Positions 1 through 9,921 of a DNA stretch of 64,000 nt are shown one piece after another (position 1 is the first letter of the stretch; each line of letters opens with the position of its first letter). Below the pieces are notes generated by a model. It did no database searches. It saw only the letters and a list, made by a program, of their open reading frames with translations, and was not told the origin of the DNA. The position numbers and the translations under genes are program-made. Location of the stretch: contig NZ_CP108109.1 in the NCBI RefSeq assembly GCF_036199905.1, forward strand, positions 1,798,001 to 1,862,000, read 5' to 3'. The DNA comes from Streptomyces sp. NBC_00223. Lineage in GTDB: Bacteria; Actinomycetota; Actinomycetes; Streptomycetales; Streptomycetaceae.

Positions 1-75
1 ATTTCCGAGGGGCCGATGCCTCGCGGGACGCGGATACCGAAGGCGCTCAGGACACCCGAGTGGCCACTCGGCTGA
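1..75 (+). CDS. Partial C-terminal tail resembling a DUF4191 protein
   Basis: An open frame enters from the left edge and stops at TGA 73-75. Its residues ISEGPMPRGTRIPK closely match the last residues of the DUF4191 protein encoded at 627-1307 (IPKGPMPRGMRMPKGR). The match also holds at DNA level: positions 1-50 align with 1257-1307. After the match the frame continues for about ten unrelated residues. It is therefore either the end of a tandem paralogue or a small duplicated 3' fragment; the window edge prevents a decision. The similarity stops near position 50. Confidence 0.4.
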   Translation: MSEGPMPRGTRIPKALRTPEWPLG

Positions 76-179
76 GGCATTCATGCGAGTTTGACCGACA
101 CGTCACCTGCTGGTAACACGGAGTGGCGAGCCTGGTTTTCACCGTACAACCGTCTCATTTGCTTCCCGAGGGGGACGCC

Positions 180-476
180 ATGACGTCCAAGCCGGTGCAC
201 TTTCCCCGTCCGCACACCCCCATGGCCGGAGCGCTGCGGGCCGTCGAAACGTTTCTGCTCACGGGTGGGCAGCAGACGGCCCGCAGGAACGCGTGGGCCG
301 CCGTCGTGGCCGACCGGCAGCGGGCCAAGGAGCGCAGGGCCGCGCAGTACGAGATGGACGCGCTGGTGGACGGGGGGCCGCCGGCGGGCGGCGCGGCGCT
401 GGTGAGCGGCGGGTCTCCGGTGAACGGCGGGCCGTCGGGGGTCGGGCGCGACGCGGCCGGCGCGCTCTCCGACTGA
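180..476 (+). CDS. Small hypothetical protein
   Basis: A 98-residue protein of unknown function. ATG 180 is chosen over upstream frame positions because a purine-rich GAGGGGGAC lies just before it. Residues 1-55 look like ordinary coding sequence, with a basic segment (ARRNAWAAVVADRQRAKERR) that could form a charged helix. The C-terminal third is Gly/Pro/Ser-rich low complexity. No signal peptide or membrane segment is visible. The last codons and the TGA fall inside the first unit of a 33-bp tandem repeat, so the C-terminus was probably shaped by repeat expansion. It precedes the DUF4191 gene on the same strand, with a promoter-like sequence between them. Confidence 0.55.
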   Translation: MTSKPVHFPRPHTPMAGALRAVETFLLTGGQQTARRNAWAAVVADRQRAKERRAAQYEMDALVDGGPPAGGAALVSGGSPVNGGPSGVGRDAAGALSD

Positions 477-552
477 GCGTTCTCCCCAGTAGGCGCGCTC
501 TCCGACTGACCGTTCCCCCCGGCCGGCGCGCTCTCCCACTGAGCGTTCCCCC
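459..552 (+). repeat. Three 33-bp tandem repeat units across a stop codon
   Basis: Units begin at 459, 492 and 525, each starting GGCGCGCTCTCC and containing ACTGA(G/C)CGTTC. The third unit is incomplete. The period of 33 keeps one reading frame, and each unit carries an in-frame TGA, so unit one ends the upstream gene. Confidence 0.8.
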
Positions 553-589
553 CTCCCGGATTCCGGGCCGCGCGCGGGACCCGGCCGCG

Positions 590-626
590 GTGACGGCGTA
601 CCGACAGGCCACGTATCCTTTGCCGC
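590..626 (+). promoter_or_regulatory. Putative leaderless promoter of the DUF4191 gene
   Basis: GTGACG at 590-595 and TATCCT at 614-619 are separated by 18 bases. That places the expected start of transcription at or next to the ATG at 627. No Shine-Dalgarno sequence precedes this ATG, which fits a leaderless mRNA. This is inferred from hexamer spacing only. Confidence 0.4.
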
Positions 627-1307
627 ATGGCGAGGAAGGAAACATCCGAGAACCCTGGACGTCTGAAGCAGATCGTCCAGACCTACAAGATGACCAGGCA
701 GGCCGATTCCAAGATCGGGCTTGTCATTGCGGCTGTGGGAATCGTCACCTTCGGTGTCCTCCTCGCCCTCGGCTTCTTGATCGGTCACCCCATTTACGCG
801 GGCATCCTGGGCCTTCTGGTGGCGCTTCTCGCGATGGCGGTCGTCTTCGGCCGCCGCGCCGAGCGTGCCGCCTTCGGGCAGCTGGAGGGCAAGCCGGGCG
901 CGGCCGCGGCGGTGCTGCAGAACATCGGGCGCGGCTGGACGGTCACCCCCGCGGTGGCGATGAACAAGAGCCAGGACGTGGTGCACCGGGCGGTCGGCAA
1001 GGCCGGCGTCGTACTGGTCGGCGAGGGCAACCCCAACCGGGTCAGGGGCCTGCTCGCCGCCGAGAAGAAGCGGATCTCGCGGGTCGTCTACGACGTGCCC
1101 GTGCACGACTACATCGTGGGCACCGGTGAGGACCAGCTGGCACTGAAGAAGATCAGGGCCACGCTGCTGCGCCTGCCGCGCTCGCTGAGCGGCCCCAAGA
1201 CCACCGAGGTGAACGACCGGCTGCGGGCGCTCGGGGACCTGATGAGCAACATGCCGATTCCCAAGGGGCCGATGCCTCGCGGGATGCGGATGCCGAAGGG
1301 GCGCTGA
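627..1307 (+). CDS. DUF4191 family membrane protein
   Basis: A 226-residue protein. The N-terminal segment is charged (MARKETSENPGRLKQIVQTY). Two adjacent membrane helices follow at about residues 33-75 (IGLVIAAVGIVTFGVLL and a second), and then a soluble basic domain with a Pro/Met/Arg-rich tail. The length and the MARKE start with a KQIVQTYKMT segment fit the actinobacterial DUF4191 family, which is commonly found near lipoyl-synthesis genes and glnA in Streptomyces. No catalytic motif is seen and the function is unknown. It has no ribosome-binding site and is probably leaderless. A strong terminator follows. Confidence 0.85.
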   Translation: MARKETSENPGRLKQIVQTYKMTRQADSKIGLVIAAVGIVTFGVLLALGFLIGHPIYAGILGLLVALLAMAVVFGRRAERAAFGQLEGKPGAAAAVLQNIGRGWTVTPAVAMNKSQDVVHRAVGKAGVVLVGEGNPNRVRGLLAAEKKRISRVVYDVPVHDYIVGTGEDQLALKKIRATLLRLPRSLSGPKTTEVNDRLRALGDLMSNMPIPKGPMPRGMRMPKGR

Positions 1308-1336
1308 GCAGCGGTTTTCATCGGAACGACAGGACG

Positions 1337-1368
1337 AAGGGTCCGGGGGCGCGCCCCCGGACCCTTTT
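1337..1368. terminator. Bidirectional terminator
   Basis: Perfect inverted repeat with arms GGGTCCGGGGGC and GCCCCCGGACCC (1339-1364), extended by flanking AAG/CTT and followed by TTTT. It lies between the convergent DUF4191 and RDD genes and could serve both. Confidence 0.9.
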
Positions 1369-1461
1369 CGTACCGATACCGCCCGGACCGGCGGGGGCAG
1401 GGCGCGGCCGGGTCGGCGTACGGCTTGACGACGTCCGCGGCCTCTTGGCCGGGGCCCGCGT

Positions 1462-1929
1462 TCAGATCCGGACCTGTACGGCCTTCGCCGCCTTGTCGTG
1501 CAGCCCTCGGGTGTCGCGGTCCCAGATCACCGCGGGCACGACGACCAGCAGCAGCACCGTACGCAGAACGACCCCTCCCGGGCCGAGGCGCCTGCCGTCG
1601 AGCCGGATCACGCGCAGCCGCATCAGCATCTTGCCCGGCGTGCTGCCGACCAGGGCCAGCCCGATCAGGCTGACGAGGCCGAAGACGACGAGCGCCCAGT
1701 TGTTGGCCACGTGAAGATCACGGTGAGCGATCAGACCGTATGCGATCACCATGCTCAGAATCCAGTCGATGAAGATCGCGGCCACCCGGCGGCCGATCGG
1801 CGCGACCGATCCCGGCCCCTCCTGGGGCAGGCCCAGCCGCTCGCCTCGGTAGCCGAGTTCCACGCCCATCTGCTCGGCGGCCGCGCGGGGCCCGGACAGC
1901 CATGTGCCGATTGCTTCCCTGTTGTCCAC
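1462..1929 (-). CDS. RDD family membrane protein
   Basis: A 155-residue integral membrane protein read from a GTG at 1929. The RDD hallmark appears as an Arg in [15 protein letters not shown] (about residue 47) with an Asp inside the first hydrophobic helix. A second helix follows ([17 protein letters not shown]), then [12 protein letters not shown], the conserved TxGK loop of RDD proteins, and a third helix ([17 protein letters not shown]). It is shorter than many RDD proteins but has all the core elements. Its specific role is unknown; some RDD proteins are linked to ion exchange. It is divergent from glnA, and the GlnR-type operator lies between them. Confidence 0.85.
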   Translation of the reverse strand: MDNREAIGTWLSGPRAAAEQMGVELGYRGERLGLPQEGPGSVAPIGRRVAAIFIDWILSMVIAYGLIAHRDLHVANNWALVVFGLVSLIGLALVGSTPGKMLMRLRVIRLDGRRLGPGGVVLRTVLLLVVVPAVIWDRDTRGLHDKAAKAVQVRI

Positions 1930-1994
1930 GCGTCAACGGTAACCCCCGTTCGGAGCAGCAGTACCGCCCGGGTACCACGGCCGCGGAGTCGTGG

Positions 1995-2032
1995 TTAACG
2001 TCGGCGAAACAAATGGGTCATGCTGGAGAAAT
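1995..2032 (+). promoter_or_regulatory. GlnR-type operator upstream of glnA
   Basis: Four pentamers sit at exact 11-bp spacing: TTAAC (1995), GAAAC (2006), GTCAT (2017) and GAAAT (2028), each separated by 6 bases. This is the gTnAc-n6-GaAAc-n6 repeat layout described for Streptomyces GlnR. The operator ends about 95 bases before the glnA start, so nitrogen control of glnA is expected. Binding is inferred from the pattern. Confidence 0.75.
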
Positions 2033-2126
2033 CCCTGATCCTTATGGTCGGGAGCGTGTGCGGCTCGCAGTGGCCGCGCTCCGCATTGTCAACCCGACCC
2101 GCGGGGCCGGGCCTAGGAGGAGTGGG

Positions 2127-3536
2127 ATGTTCCAGAACGCCGACGACGTCAAGAAGTTCATTTCGGACGAGGGCGTCAAGTTCGTCGACGTCCGGTTCTG
2201 CGACCTGCCCGGTGTCATGCAGCACTTCACGGTCCCGGTCTCGACGTTCGACCCGTCCGAGGAGCTGGCCTTCGACGGTTCGTCCATCCGCGGCTTCCAG
2301 GCCATCCACGAGTCCGACATGGCGCTGCGCGCGGACCTGTCGACCGCCCGGGTCGACCCGTTCCGCCGGGACAAGACGCTCAACATCAACTTCTTCATCC
2401 ACGACCCGATCACCGGCGAGCAGTACAGCCGTGACCCGCGCAACGTGGCCAAGAAGGCCGAGGCCTACCTCGCGTCGACCGGTATCGCCGACACCGCGTA
2501 CTTCGGTCCCGAGGCGGAGTTCTACGTCTTCGACAACGTGCGCTTCCAGACCTCGGCGAACGAGTCGTTCTACCACATCGACTCCGAGGCGGGTGCCTGG
2601 AACACCGGTGCCACGGAGAACAACCGCGGCTACAAGGTCCGTTACAAGGGCGGCTACTTCCCCACCCCGCCCGTGGACCACTTCGCCGACCTGCGTGCCG
2701 AGATCTCCCTGGAGCTTGAGGCGTCCGGCCTCCAGGTCGAGCGCCAGCACCACGAGGTCGGCACCGCGGGCCAGGCCGAGATCAACTACAAGTTCAACAC
2801 CCTGCTCGCCGCGGCCGACGACCTCATGCTCTTCAAGTACATCGTGAAGAACGTCGCCTGGCGCAACGGCAAGACCGCGACCTTCATGCCCAAGCCCATC
2901 TTCGGCGACAACGGCTCGGGCATGCACGTCCACCAGTCGCTGTGGCAGAACGGCATCCCCCTCTTCTACGACGAGCAGGGTTACGCGGGGCTGTCCGACA
3001 CCGCCCGCTACTACATCGGCGGCATCCTCAAGCACGCCCCCTCGCTCCTGGCGTTCACCAACCCGACGGTGAACTCCTACCACCGCCTGGTCCCGGGCTT
3101 CGAGGCTCCGGTCAACCTGGTCTACTCGCAGCGCAACCGTTCCGCCGCGATGCGCATCCCGATCACGGGCTCGAACCCGAAGGCCAAGCGAGTCGAGTTC
3201 CGCGCCCCGGACCCGTCGTCGAACCCGTACCTCGCCTTCGCCGCGCTGCTGATGGCCGGCCTGGACGGCGTGAAGAACAAGATCGAGCCCGCCGAGCCGA
3301 TCGACAAGGACCTCTACGAGCTCGCCCCCGACGAGCACGCGAGCGTCCCCCAGGTGCCCACGTCCCTGCCGGCCGTCCTCACGGCCCTCGAAGAGGACAA
3401 CGAATACCTGCTGGCCGGCGGCGTCTTCACCACCGACCTCATCGACACCTGGATCGACTTCAAGCGCACCAACGAAATCGCCCCGATCCAGCTCCGCCCC
3501 CACCCCCACGAGTTCGAGCTGTACTTCGACCTCTAA
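2127..3536 (+). CDS. glnA: Glutamine synthetase type I (GSI)
   Basis: Catalyses ATP-dependent amidation of glutamate with ammonium in the cytoplasm; GSI forms a dodecamer. ATG 2127 is chosen because AGGAGG precedes it; the frame opens further upstream but without a suitable start. The protein is 469 residues, the normal GSI length. It begins [17 protein letters not shown] and carries the beta-grasp Asp loop ([11 protein letters not shown]), the [13 protein letters not shown]/metal-site region, and [10 protein letters not shown] tyrosine at residue 397 in [13 protein letters not shown] is the adenylylation-site motif, so control by GlnE adenylyltransferase is expected in addition to GlnR. The stop codon overlaps that of the convergent pPIWI-RE gene. 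Confidence 0.98.
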   Translation: MFQNADDVKKFISDEGVKFVDVRFCDLPGVMQHFTVPVSTFDPSEELAFDGSSIRGFQAIHESDMALRADLSTARVDPFRRDKTLNINFFIHDPITGEQYSRDPRNVAKKAEAYLASTGIADTAYFGPEAEFYVFDNVRFQTSANESFYHIDSEAGAWNTGATENNRGYKVRYKGGYFPTPPVDHFADLRAEISLELEASGLQVERQHHEVGTAGQAEINYKFNTLLAAADDLMLFKYIVKNVAWRNGKTATFMPKPIFGDNGSGMHVHQSLWQNGIPLFYDEQGYAGLSDTARYYIGGILKHAPSLLAFTNPTVNSYHRLVPGFEAPVNLVYSQRNRSAAMRIPITGSNPKAKRVEFRAPDPSSNPYLAFAALLMAGLDGVKNKIEPAEPIDKDLYELAPDEHASVPQVPTSLPAVLTALEEDNEYLLAGGVFTTDLIDTWIDFKRTNEIAPIQLRPHPHEFELYFDL

Positions 3537-6391
3537 ACCCCGGGCTGGTCCGGAGTACCCCCTGCTCCTCCCCCGCCAACGCGCTGGCTGCCGGCCACGT
3601 CTTCCTTTACCGAGGGCGCGGCCGGCAGCTTTTGTGCGATGTGTGCGCCGTGCTTCTCCTCCGTATCGGTGAGGGGAAGCACGTACTGCCCGGCCAGGCG
3701 TGCGAGGTGCAGCGGGAGGGGGCGGGCCAGCGGCGGGTAGTCATCGTGATAGCGCAGCTGGTGCGCCAAGGTGGCCCACTCGGCGGGGTGGTCGGGCACG
3801 GCACCTTCGCGTCCCGAGTCTGCCAGGACTTTGTCCGAGAGGCAGCCGAGCACGGTCACCTCCAACTGCACCGGATTCCAGGCAGTCTTCCCGGGCGCTG
3901 TGCGACACTCTGCCGTCGGCACCAGCTTCATGAGCCCCTTCGGCAGTTTCGCAACGGTGTGCGGGGTACTGGCCGTACTGGCGAATACACGGTTCTCCGG
4001 CTCGTCCGACCCCCAAACGCCCTCGGCGAAGCCGATCTTGTCCTGTGCGTCGTGTGCGTACCACTCGGCCACCTCGTCCCGGCCGTTCCCGTCCCGTACG
4101 AGCACCACTCGCAGGTCATGCCCGTAGACCGTGTGGCGCTGGTCCGGCTCGGTCCCGAACCCCAGCATGTCGCGCATCAGTGCGCCATTGCGCAGCCGCG
4201 GCCAGCACTGGCGCAGGTTTCCCGCGCTGACCAGCAACAGCGTCGGTCGGTCGCGGAGTTGGAAGAGAAGGGTGCGAATCTGGCGCTCGGCGTCCGATTG
4301 CCACCTCCACTCCGTACCCTCCTGATGCTTCCCTCGTTGTCCCGCCGAGTCCCGCCCGTCTCCACTCCGTTCACCCGAGCGCCTGGTGTCCCAGGCTCCG
4401 TCGACGCTCTCGGTGAGCGACAGCAACAACCGCGGGTACGGCACCCACTCGGCCCGATCGGCGTCCCAGCCTTCAATGGCGCCAGAGCCGTCGTCGGGGC
4501 GGACACGTACCGCGACAAGGCGACGGGCCGGGCATCGAGTGGGCCCCTTCCCGGTGTAGCGCACAAGCCAGAGCGCGGCGTACTGGAGATCCCCGGGAAT
4601 GCCCGCCCCTACGCGGTGGGCAGGCGGGCTGATCGCTCCGAGTTGTCGGAAGGCATCCAGCCACGTCCATCGGGCCCGGTGCTCCAAAGTGCCCGCCACG
4701 TCGTCCGGCAGGTTGACGAACTGACTGACCTTTCCCTGTCGAGCCCAGGCCAGACGCAACGCGTGCTTAGGGTCGGAGTCCGGGACGGCGGCGAAACGGT
4801 CCTTGCCCGCGATCTCAGCGACAACAAGGCTGATGTCGCTTCGAGGCGAATCCGTCCGATCCGCCACGAGCGCGCAGCGGTCAGAGATGGCGTCGGCGAG
4901 TCGAACAGCCCGCCGACGCTTACGGTTTCGGGAAATATTCAAAGCGTTCGTCAGGATTCCGGCAGGCCGGACTCGAACGTTGATCCGAATGCCGTCTGTC
5001 CGCCACTGCCAGATGTCGTCGCCCGGGACCACCTGGCTTCCGGGAGGAAGCCCAATGAGCTTCGGCAGTTCCCTGAGGAGCGCATCCCGCGTCTCCCGGG
5101 ACTGCCACAGAATCTCGATTTCCAAGGGACGACCACCCAAGGCCCGGGCCAGAGCCGCCCGGCGGAGTAGAGCCCTCTGAACCTCCCTGGTGTCCGGCTC
5201 AGCCTTCTTGGCCGACCGGGGCAGCAGGGAGGGGGTGTTTCGTCGGGTGACCCGAGTCAGGTCGTCGACCCGGCGCAGCAGCGGCCGCAGCCCCTCATCG
5301 ACCCAGGCGTCCAGCTCCGCCCGTTCCCGGGGCATCAGTCCTGACCCGACCTCGTGCGGGCCGAGTACCGGGTGATAGACGATTCCGGCCGCGACATTCC
5401 GCTGCCCGTTGATCCACTTCTCCGGGGAGGTGAACAGTTCCATGGGTTCCGGGTAGTGGCGCACGATGTCCAGCTCGGGCAGCAGCAACGCGGGGCTGTA
5501 GCGGCGCCAGGCGATCTCTTTGCGCCGCCGGTCGTACCCCAGGGTGTTCGTCATCAGCCGGTGGCCGTGATCCGGACCCTCCGGCCACGGTAGCGGAGTG
5601 TCCAGCAATACGGTCGCTCCGCTCAGCTCCCGGGGGCGTACGTCCAGCCGGGTGGCCCACCGGCGCACCCCTGTGGACACGTGGACGCGGAACCGGGGGG
5701 AGAAGGGCATCGTGTGGACGGTGATGTTCACGCGGGCCGAGTAGTACCAGGTCTGCTTCCGGTAGTCGTACCGCTGGGGCGGCCAGGAGACGAGCTCGGC
5801 TCCGTTCCCGGAACTCACGACACGGAACTGGAGTGTGGCGCCGTGGGAACGGTACGGGCGGCTGGCCAAGCGGTAGGCGATCGACTCCGGCAGCAGGTTG
5901 TAGAGCCGGCGGAGCGGTTCAGCGGTGCCGCCCGTCGACGTCACGGTCTCGGTGAGGTCCACGGACTCGGCTTTCCATACCGGGAGTTGCACCGTGGCGG
6001 TCACGTCATCGGCCAGGAGTTCCTCCTCAAGATCGGAGCCCTCGCTCGCGTCCTCGTCCTCCGTGTGAAACAGGTCGGCCGCCCAGGAGCCGATGAGCGG
6101 CGCGAGGACCTCCCGTGGCACGGCCTCTCGCGCGTACAGCCAGGGCAGCCTGCCGTCCGTTCCGACGTTGCGACCGGTCGCGACGACGCCGGGCGCCATG
6201 GAAGACAGCAGGGAGTTGAGTCGGCTCACGGGGAGCCGGACGGGGTGATCGGTTTTGCCGTGAGCTTCCTCGTAACGGAGGACAAGTTCGGCATGCAGCT
6301 CCTCGCCGAGCCGGAGGACATGCAGTTGTTCCTGCCACGGCCCGTGTGCGGGGTTCGGTTCGTAGGCTACTGCGCGAATGGTGTGGTACAC
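3533..6391 (-). CDS. pPIWI-RE family PIWI-like protein
   Basis: Predicted nucleic-acid-binding effector of a pPIWI-RE defence module. GTG 6391 is chosen because AGGAGG lies 6 bases upstream; the open frame extends upstream only as shadow sequence. The product is 952 residues. The N-terminal 400 residues fit the pPIWI_RE_X (DUF3962-like) region. The C-terminal third has the RNase H-like PIWI pattern: a strand [16 protein letters not shown] near residue 725, the block [12 protein letters not shown] near 750, and a final [18 protein letters not shown] motif. The family is named for a conserved Arg and Glu. Where I expect an Asp in the first strand, this protein has Ser (LLVSAG), so catalysis may be lost. 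It is last of four co-directional genes. Family assignment is from recalled motif patterns, not a search. Confidence 0.75.
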   Translation of the reverse strand: MYHTIRAVAYEPNPAHGPWQEQLHVLRLGEELHAELVLRYEEAHGKTDHPVRLPVSRLNSLLSSMAPGVVATGRNVGTDGRLPWLYAREAVPREVLAPLIGSWAADLFHTEDEDASEGSDLEEELLADDVTATVQLPVWKAESVDLTETVTSTGGTAEPLRRLYNLLPESIAYRLASRPYRSHGATLQFRVVSSGNGAELVSWPPQRYDYRKQTWYYSARVNITVHTMPFSPRFRVHVSTGVRRWATRLDVRPRELSGATVLLDTPLPWPEGPDHGHRLMTNTLGYDRRRKEIAWRRYSPALLLPELDIVRHYPEPMELFTSPEKWINGQRNVAAGIVYHPVLGPHEVGSGLMPRERAELDAWVDEGLRPLLRRVDDLTRVTRRNTPSLLPRSAKKAEPDTREVQRALLRRAALARALGGRPLEIEILWQSRETRDALLRELPKLIGLPPGSQVVPGDDIWQWRTDGIRINVRVRPAGILTNALNISRNRKRRRAVRLADAISDRCALVADRTDSPRSDISLVVAEIAGKDRFAAVPDSDPKHALRLAWARQGKVSQFVNLPDDVAGTLEHRARWTWLDAFRQLGAISPPAHRVGAGIPGDLQYAALWLVRYTGKGPTRCPARRLVAVRVRPDDGSGAIEGWDADRAEWVPYPRLLLSLTESVDGAWDTRRSGERSGDGRDSAGQRGKHQEGTEWRWQSDAERQIRTLLFQLRDRPTLLLVSAGNLRQCWPRLRNGALMRDMLGFGTEPDQRHTVYGHDLRVVLVRDGNGRDEVAEWYAHDAQDKIGFAEGVWGSDEPENRVFASTASTPHTVAKLPKGLMKLVPTAECRTAPGKTAWNPVQLEVTVLGCLSDKVLADSGREGAVPDHPAEWATLAHQLRYHDDYPPLARPLPLHLARLAGQYVLPLTDTEEKHGAHIAQKLPAAPSVKEDVAGSQRVGGGGAGGTPDQPGV

Positions 6392-6429
6392 GAGGTTCCT
6401 CCTGAGGAAGTGAGGTACTGCGCTTCCTG

Positions 6430-9400
6430 TCAGACCGCGGGCAGGGGCTGTGCCAGGCAACGGCCGAGCATCTCCCACAACGGCTGGTATAGGGCTCGGG
6501 CGATGAACCGCTCGTCGGCGGGCTTCGCGTCGCCCTCGAAGTACGGGTTGAGCACGTCGAGAACGCTGTGCAGCAAGCTGGACCGGGGAGTGTCCGCGAA
6601 AGGGGGGAACGCGGCACGGTTGGGCGCGAAGGCCGCGTCCACGAAAACCACTCGGGCCGGCACCCCACCGCGCACCAGCCGCCCGATCACCTGCCACATC
6701 AGCACCAACATGTCCCATGTGACCTGCTCCCTGTCGTCGCCGAGGCGGCTCCATGCCATAGGGCGCCGCAGCAACTGGTACCAACGGGATCGCGCGCGAC
6801 GGCGGACCTCATCAGCTCCCTCCTCGACCGTGCCGCCACTGCGGACCCAGCGGTCGAAGGCACCGCTGTCCTGTTCGCGCATAATCCAGTCGTTGACAGC
6901 GTTGACCGCCAGGGACAGGTCGTCGGGATGCGGATTCGGGCGGGCAAGGAAGTAGACGGTGCCGATGGCAGCCTCGTCATCTCTGTTGAGGATGTTGTGG
7001 CCGCGTTCCACGGCGAGCAGTGGCGCCACAAGGACGTCCGCCTCAAGGTCCTTGAGGTGTTCGACGTCCCCTCGGCGCAGAACACGGGCTCGGTACGCGG
7101 ACGGGGCCTGATCGTCCTCGTCGATCTCCTCGTCGTCCGAGACGAGACACAGCACGCTGTCCCGCCATCGGGAGTTGAGGTTGTGCAGAGTGTCGGCCAC
7201 CACGCGCGCTTCCTCGTAGCTGCCGACCAGCAGCAGGATCTGGTCGCGCCCCTCCGGAAGCGACAACAGCTCCCGTTCCAGCGGGCCGCCGTTCTCGGCC
7301 TCGTCCACTCCCGCACCGAGCCAGGTAGCGATGCGACGCAGCTTCGCCGGCCGATCGTCCGGGTGGGTCCCGGACAGACGCATCTTCTCCTCGCCGTCAT
7401 CGATGAATTCGAAGCGCATCTCGCTTTCGGCGGCAATGCGTTCCGTCACCTCCGGCGGCGGCTCGATGATCACTCCGACGCGTTCCAGGACGTGATATCG
7501 ACTGGACTCCCCTGCCCAACTGCTACCGGACATGAGCAGTACATGGGCACCCGGTCGGCCGTCCACTGAGGCCAAGGAGGGCATCGCACGCAGCAGTTCC
7601 CGGCCGACCCCGCTGCAGCGGAAGAAGGTCAGTTCTCCGCTGCAAATGCCTCCCTCGTCAGTGCCGTGGACCCGGAACTGGAAGCCGAGTACGTTGCCCA
7701 TCGGCGCTTCGGGCACCATCGGGCCGTAGTCGAGCGGGCGACGGTACATCTCGTTGTAGCCCAGACTGAGCGCAGCCTCGACCCGTGGCCACATCGCGTT
7801 GATCATCGCGAGTCGCGGTTCGAGGGCACTCAGCAGCAGAGTGAACTCGAAGCGAGTGGCGAGTTCCTCCCGCCATGCCTCGGGGGTCTGCGGAGACGGC
7901 GGTTCCTTGCGGGCCCTTCCGCCTCGTCGCTGCTTTCGCTGCCATTCCTCCTTCATTTCCTTCCACTTGGCCAGTTGCTCGCCGTACTCCCGCTGTTTCT
8001 CGGCCATGAATGCCTCGTCCAGCTGGAAGAGGGTGTCCATGACGTCCATCAGACGGTGCCGGGTGTTCTCCGGATTTCCGGTGTGCAGAAGCTCGTTGAG
8101 CAACACGGTGAGGTGGGTGAAGTCCTCGTCCGTCCGTCGGGAGCGGTCGCCGAAGGGGTTGTCGCGGAATGCGTCGAACAGGTTCCCCAACGCCTCCCTC
8201 GGGGAGCCGTTCGGATGATGCGCGCCTCCCTCCTCGGGGAGCCGGTAACGCTCGTCGAGCAGGCCCAGTTGCAGGGTCCAGGCACTGAAGTACCCGAACC
8301 GCACCCAGCGGCGCAGGTCGGGCTGGGTCACGAGCATCGCGTACAGCCGGTCCGTGGCCGTGCCCGCGGTGTTGAGAGCAGCGGAGAAGATCTCCACGTC
8401 CCGGTCGGAGAGCTGAGTGCGGCCGCTCGCCGCGAGTTCACGGATTTTGTGTCGGCTCAGCCAGTCGAGGAAGCCCCTCTCTTCGTCGGCGGCGAGGAGC
8501 ACGGCGGGGGCGAAGATTTGGTCCAGGTGCATCTGGACCCGGTCTGCCTCGTCGATGATCACGAGGTCGCTGCGCCGGCAGGCGAGTTCGAGATAGCGAA
8601 TGCGCTCGCCGTTCTGCGGGCGCGGCGGGGAGGCGTCGATCAGTCCGGGCGGAGTCGCCACCCAGATGGCGGCGTCGACCAGGGCACGAGAGCCGTGATG
8701 CCGAGGGCAGACCGACCAGTACGGGCATGTCACCGCCTGCTTCTGCCATTCCGGTGCCTGGGGTCGTCCGGCCCGCCGCCGCGGGTCGGACGGAGGACGC
8801 AGCCGGGCGCACGGGGACTCACCGAAGGCAAGCGGCTCACGGGCCGACGCGCCACGCAGCCGGGCGTTCAGCAGGCACGAGGTTCCGAGGTACGCGAAAG
8901 CCGGATCGTCATGGGCCAGTAGCCGGTGTTCCCCGCGGCCGGCCAGCCTGCGGTGCAGCCGCTGGGCATGCCGCTCGCGTCCGGAAGAGCCGAGCACGGG
9001 GGCAGCCGCACCGTCGGTGTAGAAGTTGTACAGCTCGACCAGCTTCAGCACTTCGGCGACATCGGAAACCACAACAGTGGTCCGCTTTCCGAGGAGGGCG
9101 AGGTGAATGGCGATGATGTCGCGCAGTGTGCTCTTGCCCGCTCCAACGATGCCGAGCAAATGCTGGATACCGTCCACCGTGAACTCGTCGGCCTGCTGGA
9201 AGGTGTCCTTCTTCTTTGTGGACATCTCGAAGTTCTGGAGCCGCTCCAGCCACCGTGGGACTTTCCCGGTACCGATCCTCGCGTGTGTGGCGTCCATCTC
9301 CGCAGCGGTGCGCTTCAGATCCTTCATACGCAACGTCAACGGTTCGCCGCCACCGGGAGGAGTCACGTCCATGTCGTGGGCGACCAGGGCCGTGTGGGGC

Positions 9401-9921
9401 ACCAGGGGCAGATCCACCACGGCCATGGAGCGGCTGACGGGGAAGGCGTGGGGTCCTGGCCCTGCGACGGGGAGTCGCTTGCCCGCCAACGGCGGAGCCA
9501 CCCGCAACAGACGCTCGTAAATCCCCCACCGGTCGCTCCCGACAGAGATCTCACAACGAACAGCCGAAAGCTCGGAGTCCGGTACGTCGTAGCCACGCAG
9601 CGACGGGTTGAACCGCTGGTAGCGTTCCAATGCCTCCCTCCATGCCCGCCCCCTGCGCAGGGTCCACAGCGAGTATCGGGCGACCCGAAGCGTCCTGGTG
9701 GCGTCCGGGGGCAGCCGTACCCCGTATGCCTCGGCGAACCCGTATCCGCTGAAGAGCACCCAGGCGTGGGCCGCCGGGCTGTCCGGCATCAGTTTCTGCT
9801 GAAGGTACAGGCCGAGTTCGACCTGGCAGAAGAACTCCAACGCCGGTGGGCGCAAATGCGGTCCGGCGAACGTACGGAGGTCGGAGATCAGGTCGTGCAA
9901 TGGCGGCGTCAGGCTACGCAT
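6430..9921 (-). CDS. DinG/XPD-like Fe-S superfamily 2 helicase of the pPIWI-RE module
   Basis: A 1163-residue helicase, predicted to unwind DNA or R-loops for the PIWI-like protein. Motifs in order: Walker A GIVGAGKST near residue 257; four cysteines in the Fe-S arrangement of XPD/DinG helicases (GTSC, ESPC, AVTC and WSVC, about residues 347-402); motif II VIIDEAD near 457; and motif VI WQVIGRLVRGG near 1073. The 250 residues before Walker A are family-specific. ATG 9921 is chosen because GAGGG precedes it and it overlaps the upstream stop by 8 bases (ATGCGTAG), which suggests translational coupling. The downstream pPIWI gene starts 38 bases after its stop. A DinG-type helicase is the known partner of pPIWI-RE proteins. 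Confidence 0.85.
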   Translation of the reverse strand: MRSLTPPLHDLISDLRTFAGPHLRPPALEFFCQVELGLYLQQKLMPDSPAAHAWVLFSGYGFAEAYGVRLPPDATRTLRVARYSLWTLRRGRAWREALERYQRFNPSLRGYDVPDSELSAVRCEISVGSDRWGIYERLLRVAPPLAGKRLPVAGPGPHAFPVSRSMAVVDLPLVPHTALVAHDMDVTPPGGGEPLTLRMKDLKRTAAEMDATHARIGTGKVPRWLERLQNFEMSTKKKDTFQQADEFTVDGIQHLLGIVGAGKSTLRDIIAIHLALLGKRTTVVVSDVAEVLKLVELYNFYTDGAAAPVLGSSGRERHAQRLHRRLAGRGEHRLLAHDDPAFAYLGTSCLLNARLRGASAREPLAFGESPCARLRPPSDPRRRAGRPQAPEWQKQAVTCPYWSVCPRHHGSRALVDAAIWVATPPGLIDASPPRPQNGERIRYLELACRRSDLVIIDEADRVQMHLDQIFAPAVLLAADEERGFLDWLSRHKIRELAASGRTQLSDRDVEIFSAALNTAGTATDRLYAMLVTQPDLRRWVRFGYFSAWTLQLGLLDERYRLPEEGGAHHPNGSPREALGNLFDAFRDNPFGDRSRRTDEDFTHLTVLLNELLHTGNPENTRHRLMDVMDTLFQLDEAFMAEKQREYGEQLAKWKEMKEEWQRKQRRGGRARKEPPSPQTPEAWREELATRFEFTLLLSALEPRLAMINAMWPRVEAALSLGYNEMYRRPLDYGPMVPEAPMGNVLGFQFRVHGTDEGGICSGELTFFRCSGVGRELLRAMPSLASVDGRPGAHVLLMSGSSWAGESSRYHVLERVGVIIEPPPEVTERIAAESEMRFEFIDDGEEKMRLSGTHPDDRPAKLRRIATWLGAGVDEAENGGPLERELLSLPEGRDQILLLVGSYEEARVVADTLHNLNSRWRDSVLCLVSDDEEIDEDDQAPSAYRARVLRRGDVEHLKDLEADVLVAPLLAVERGHNILNRDDEAAIGTVYFLARPNPHPDDLSLAVNAVNDWIMREQDSGAFDRWVRSGGTVEEGADEVRRRARSRWYQLLRRPMAWSRLGDDREQVTWDMLVLMWQVIGRLVRGGVPARVVFVDAAFAPNRAAFPPFADTPRSSLLHSVLDVLNPYFEGDAKPADERFIARALYQPLWEMLGRCLAQPLPAV

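Noticed and set aside
1995..3509. Long minus-strand ORF opposite glnA
   Set aside because: It lies entirely within glnA, and its composition is the mirror of a strongly G/C-biased third codon position. It is a shadow ORF, as are many other long antisense frames in this window.
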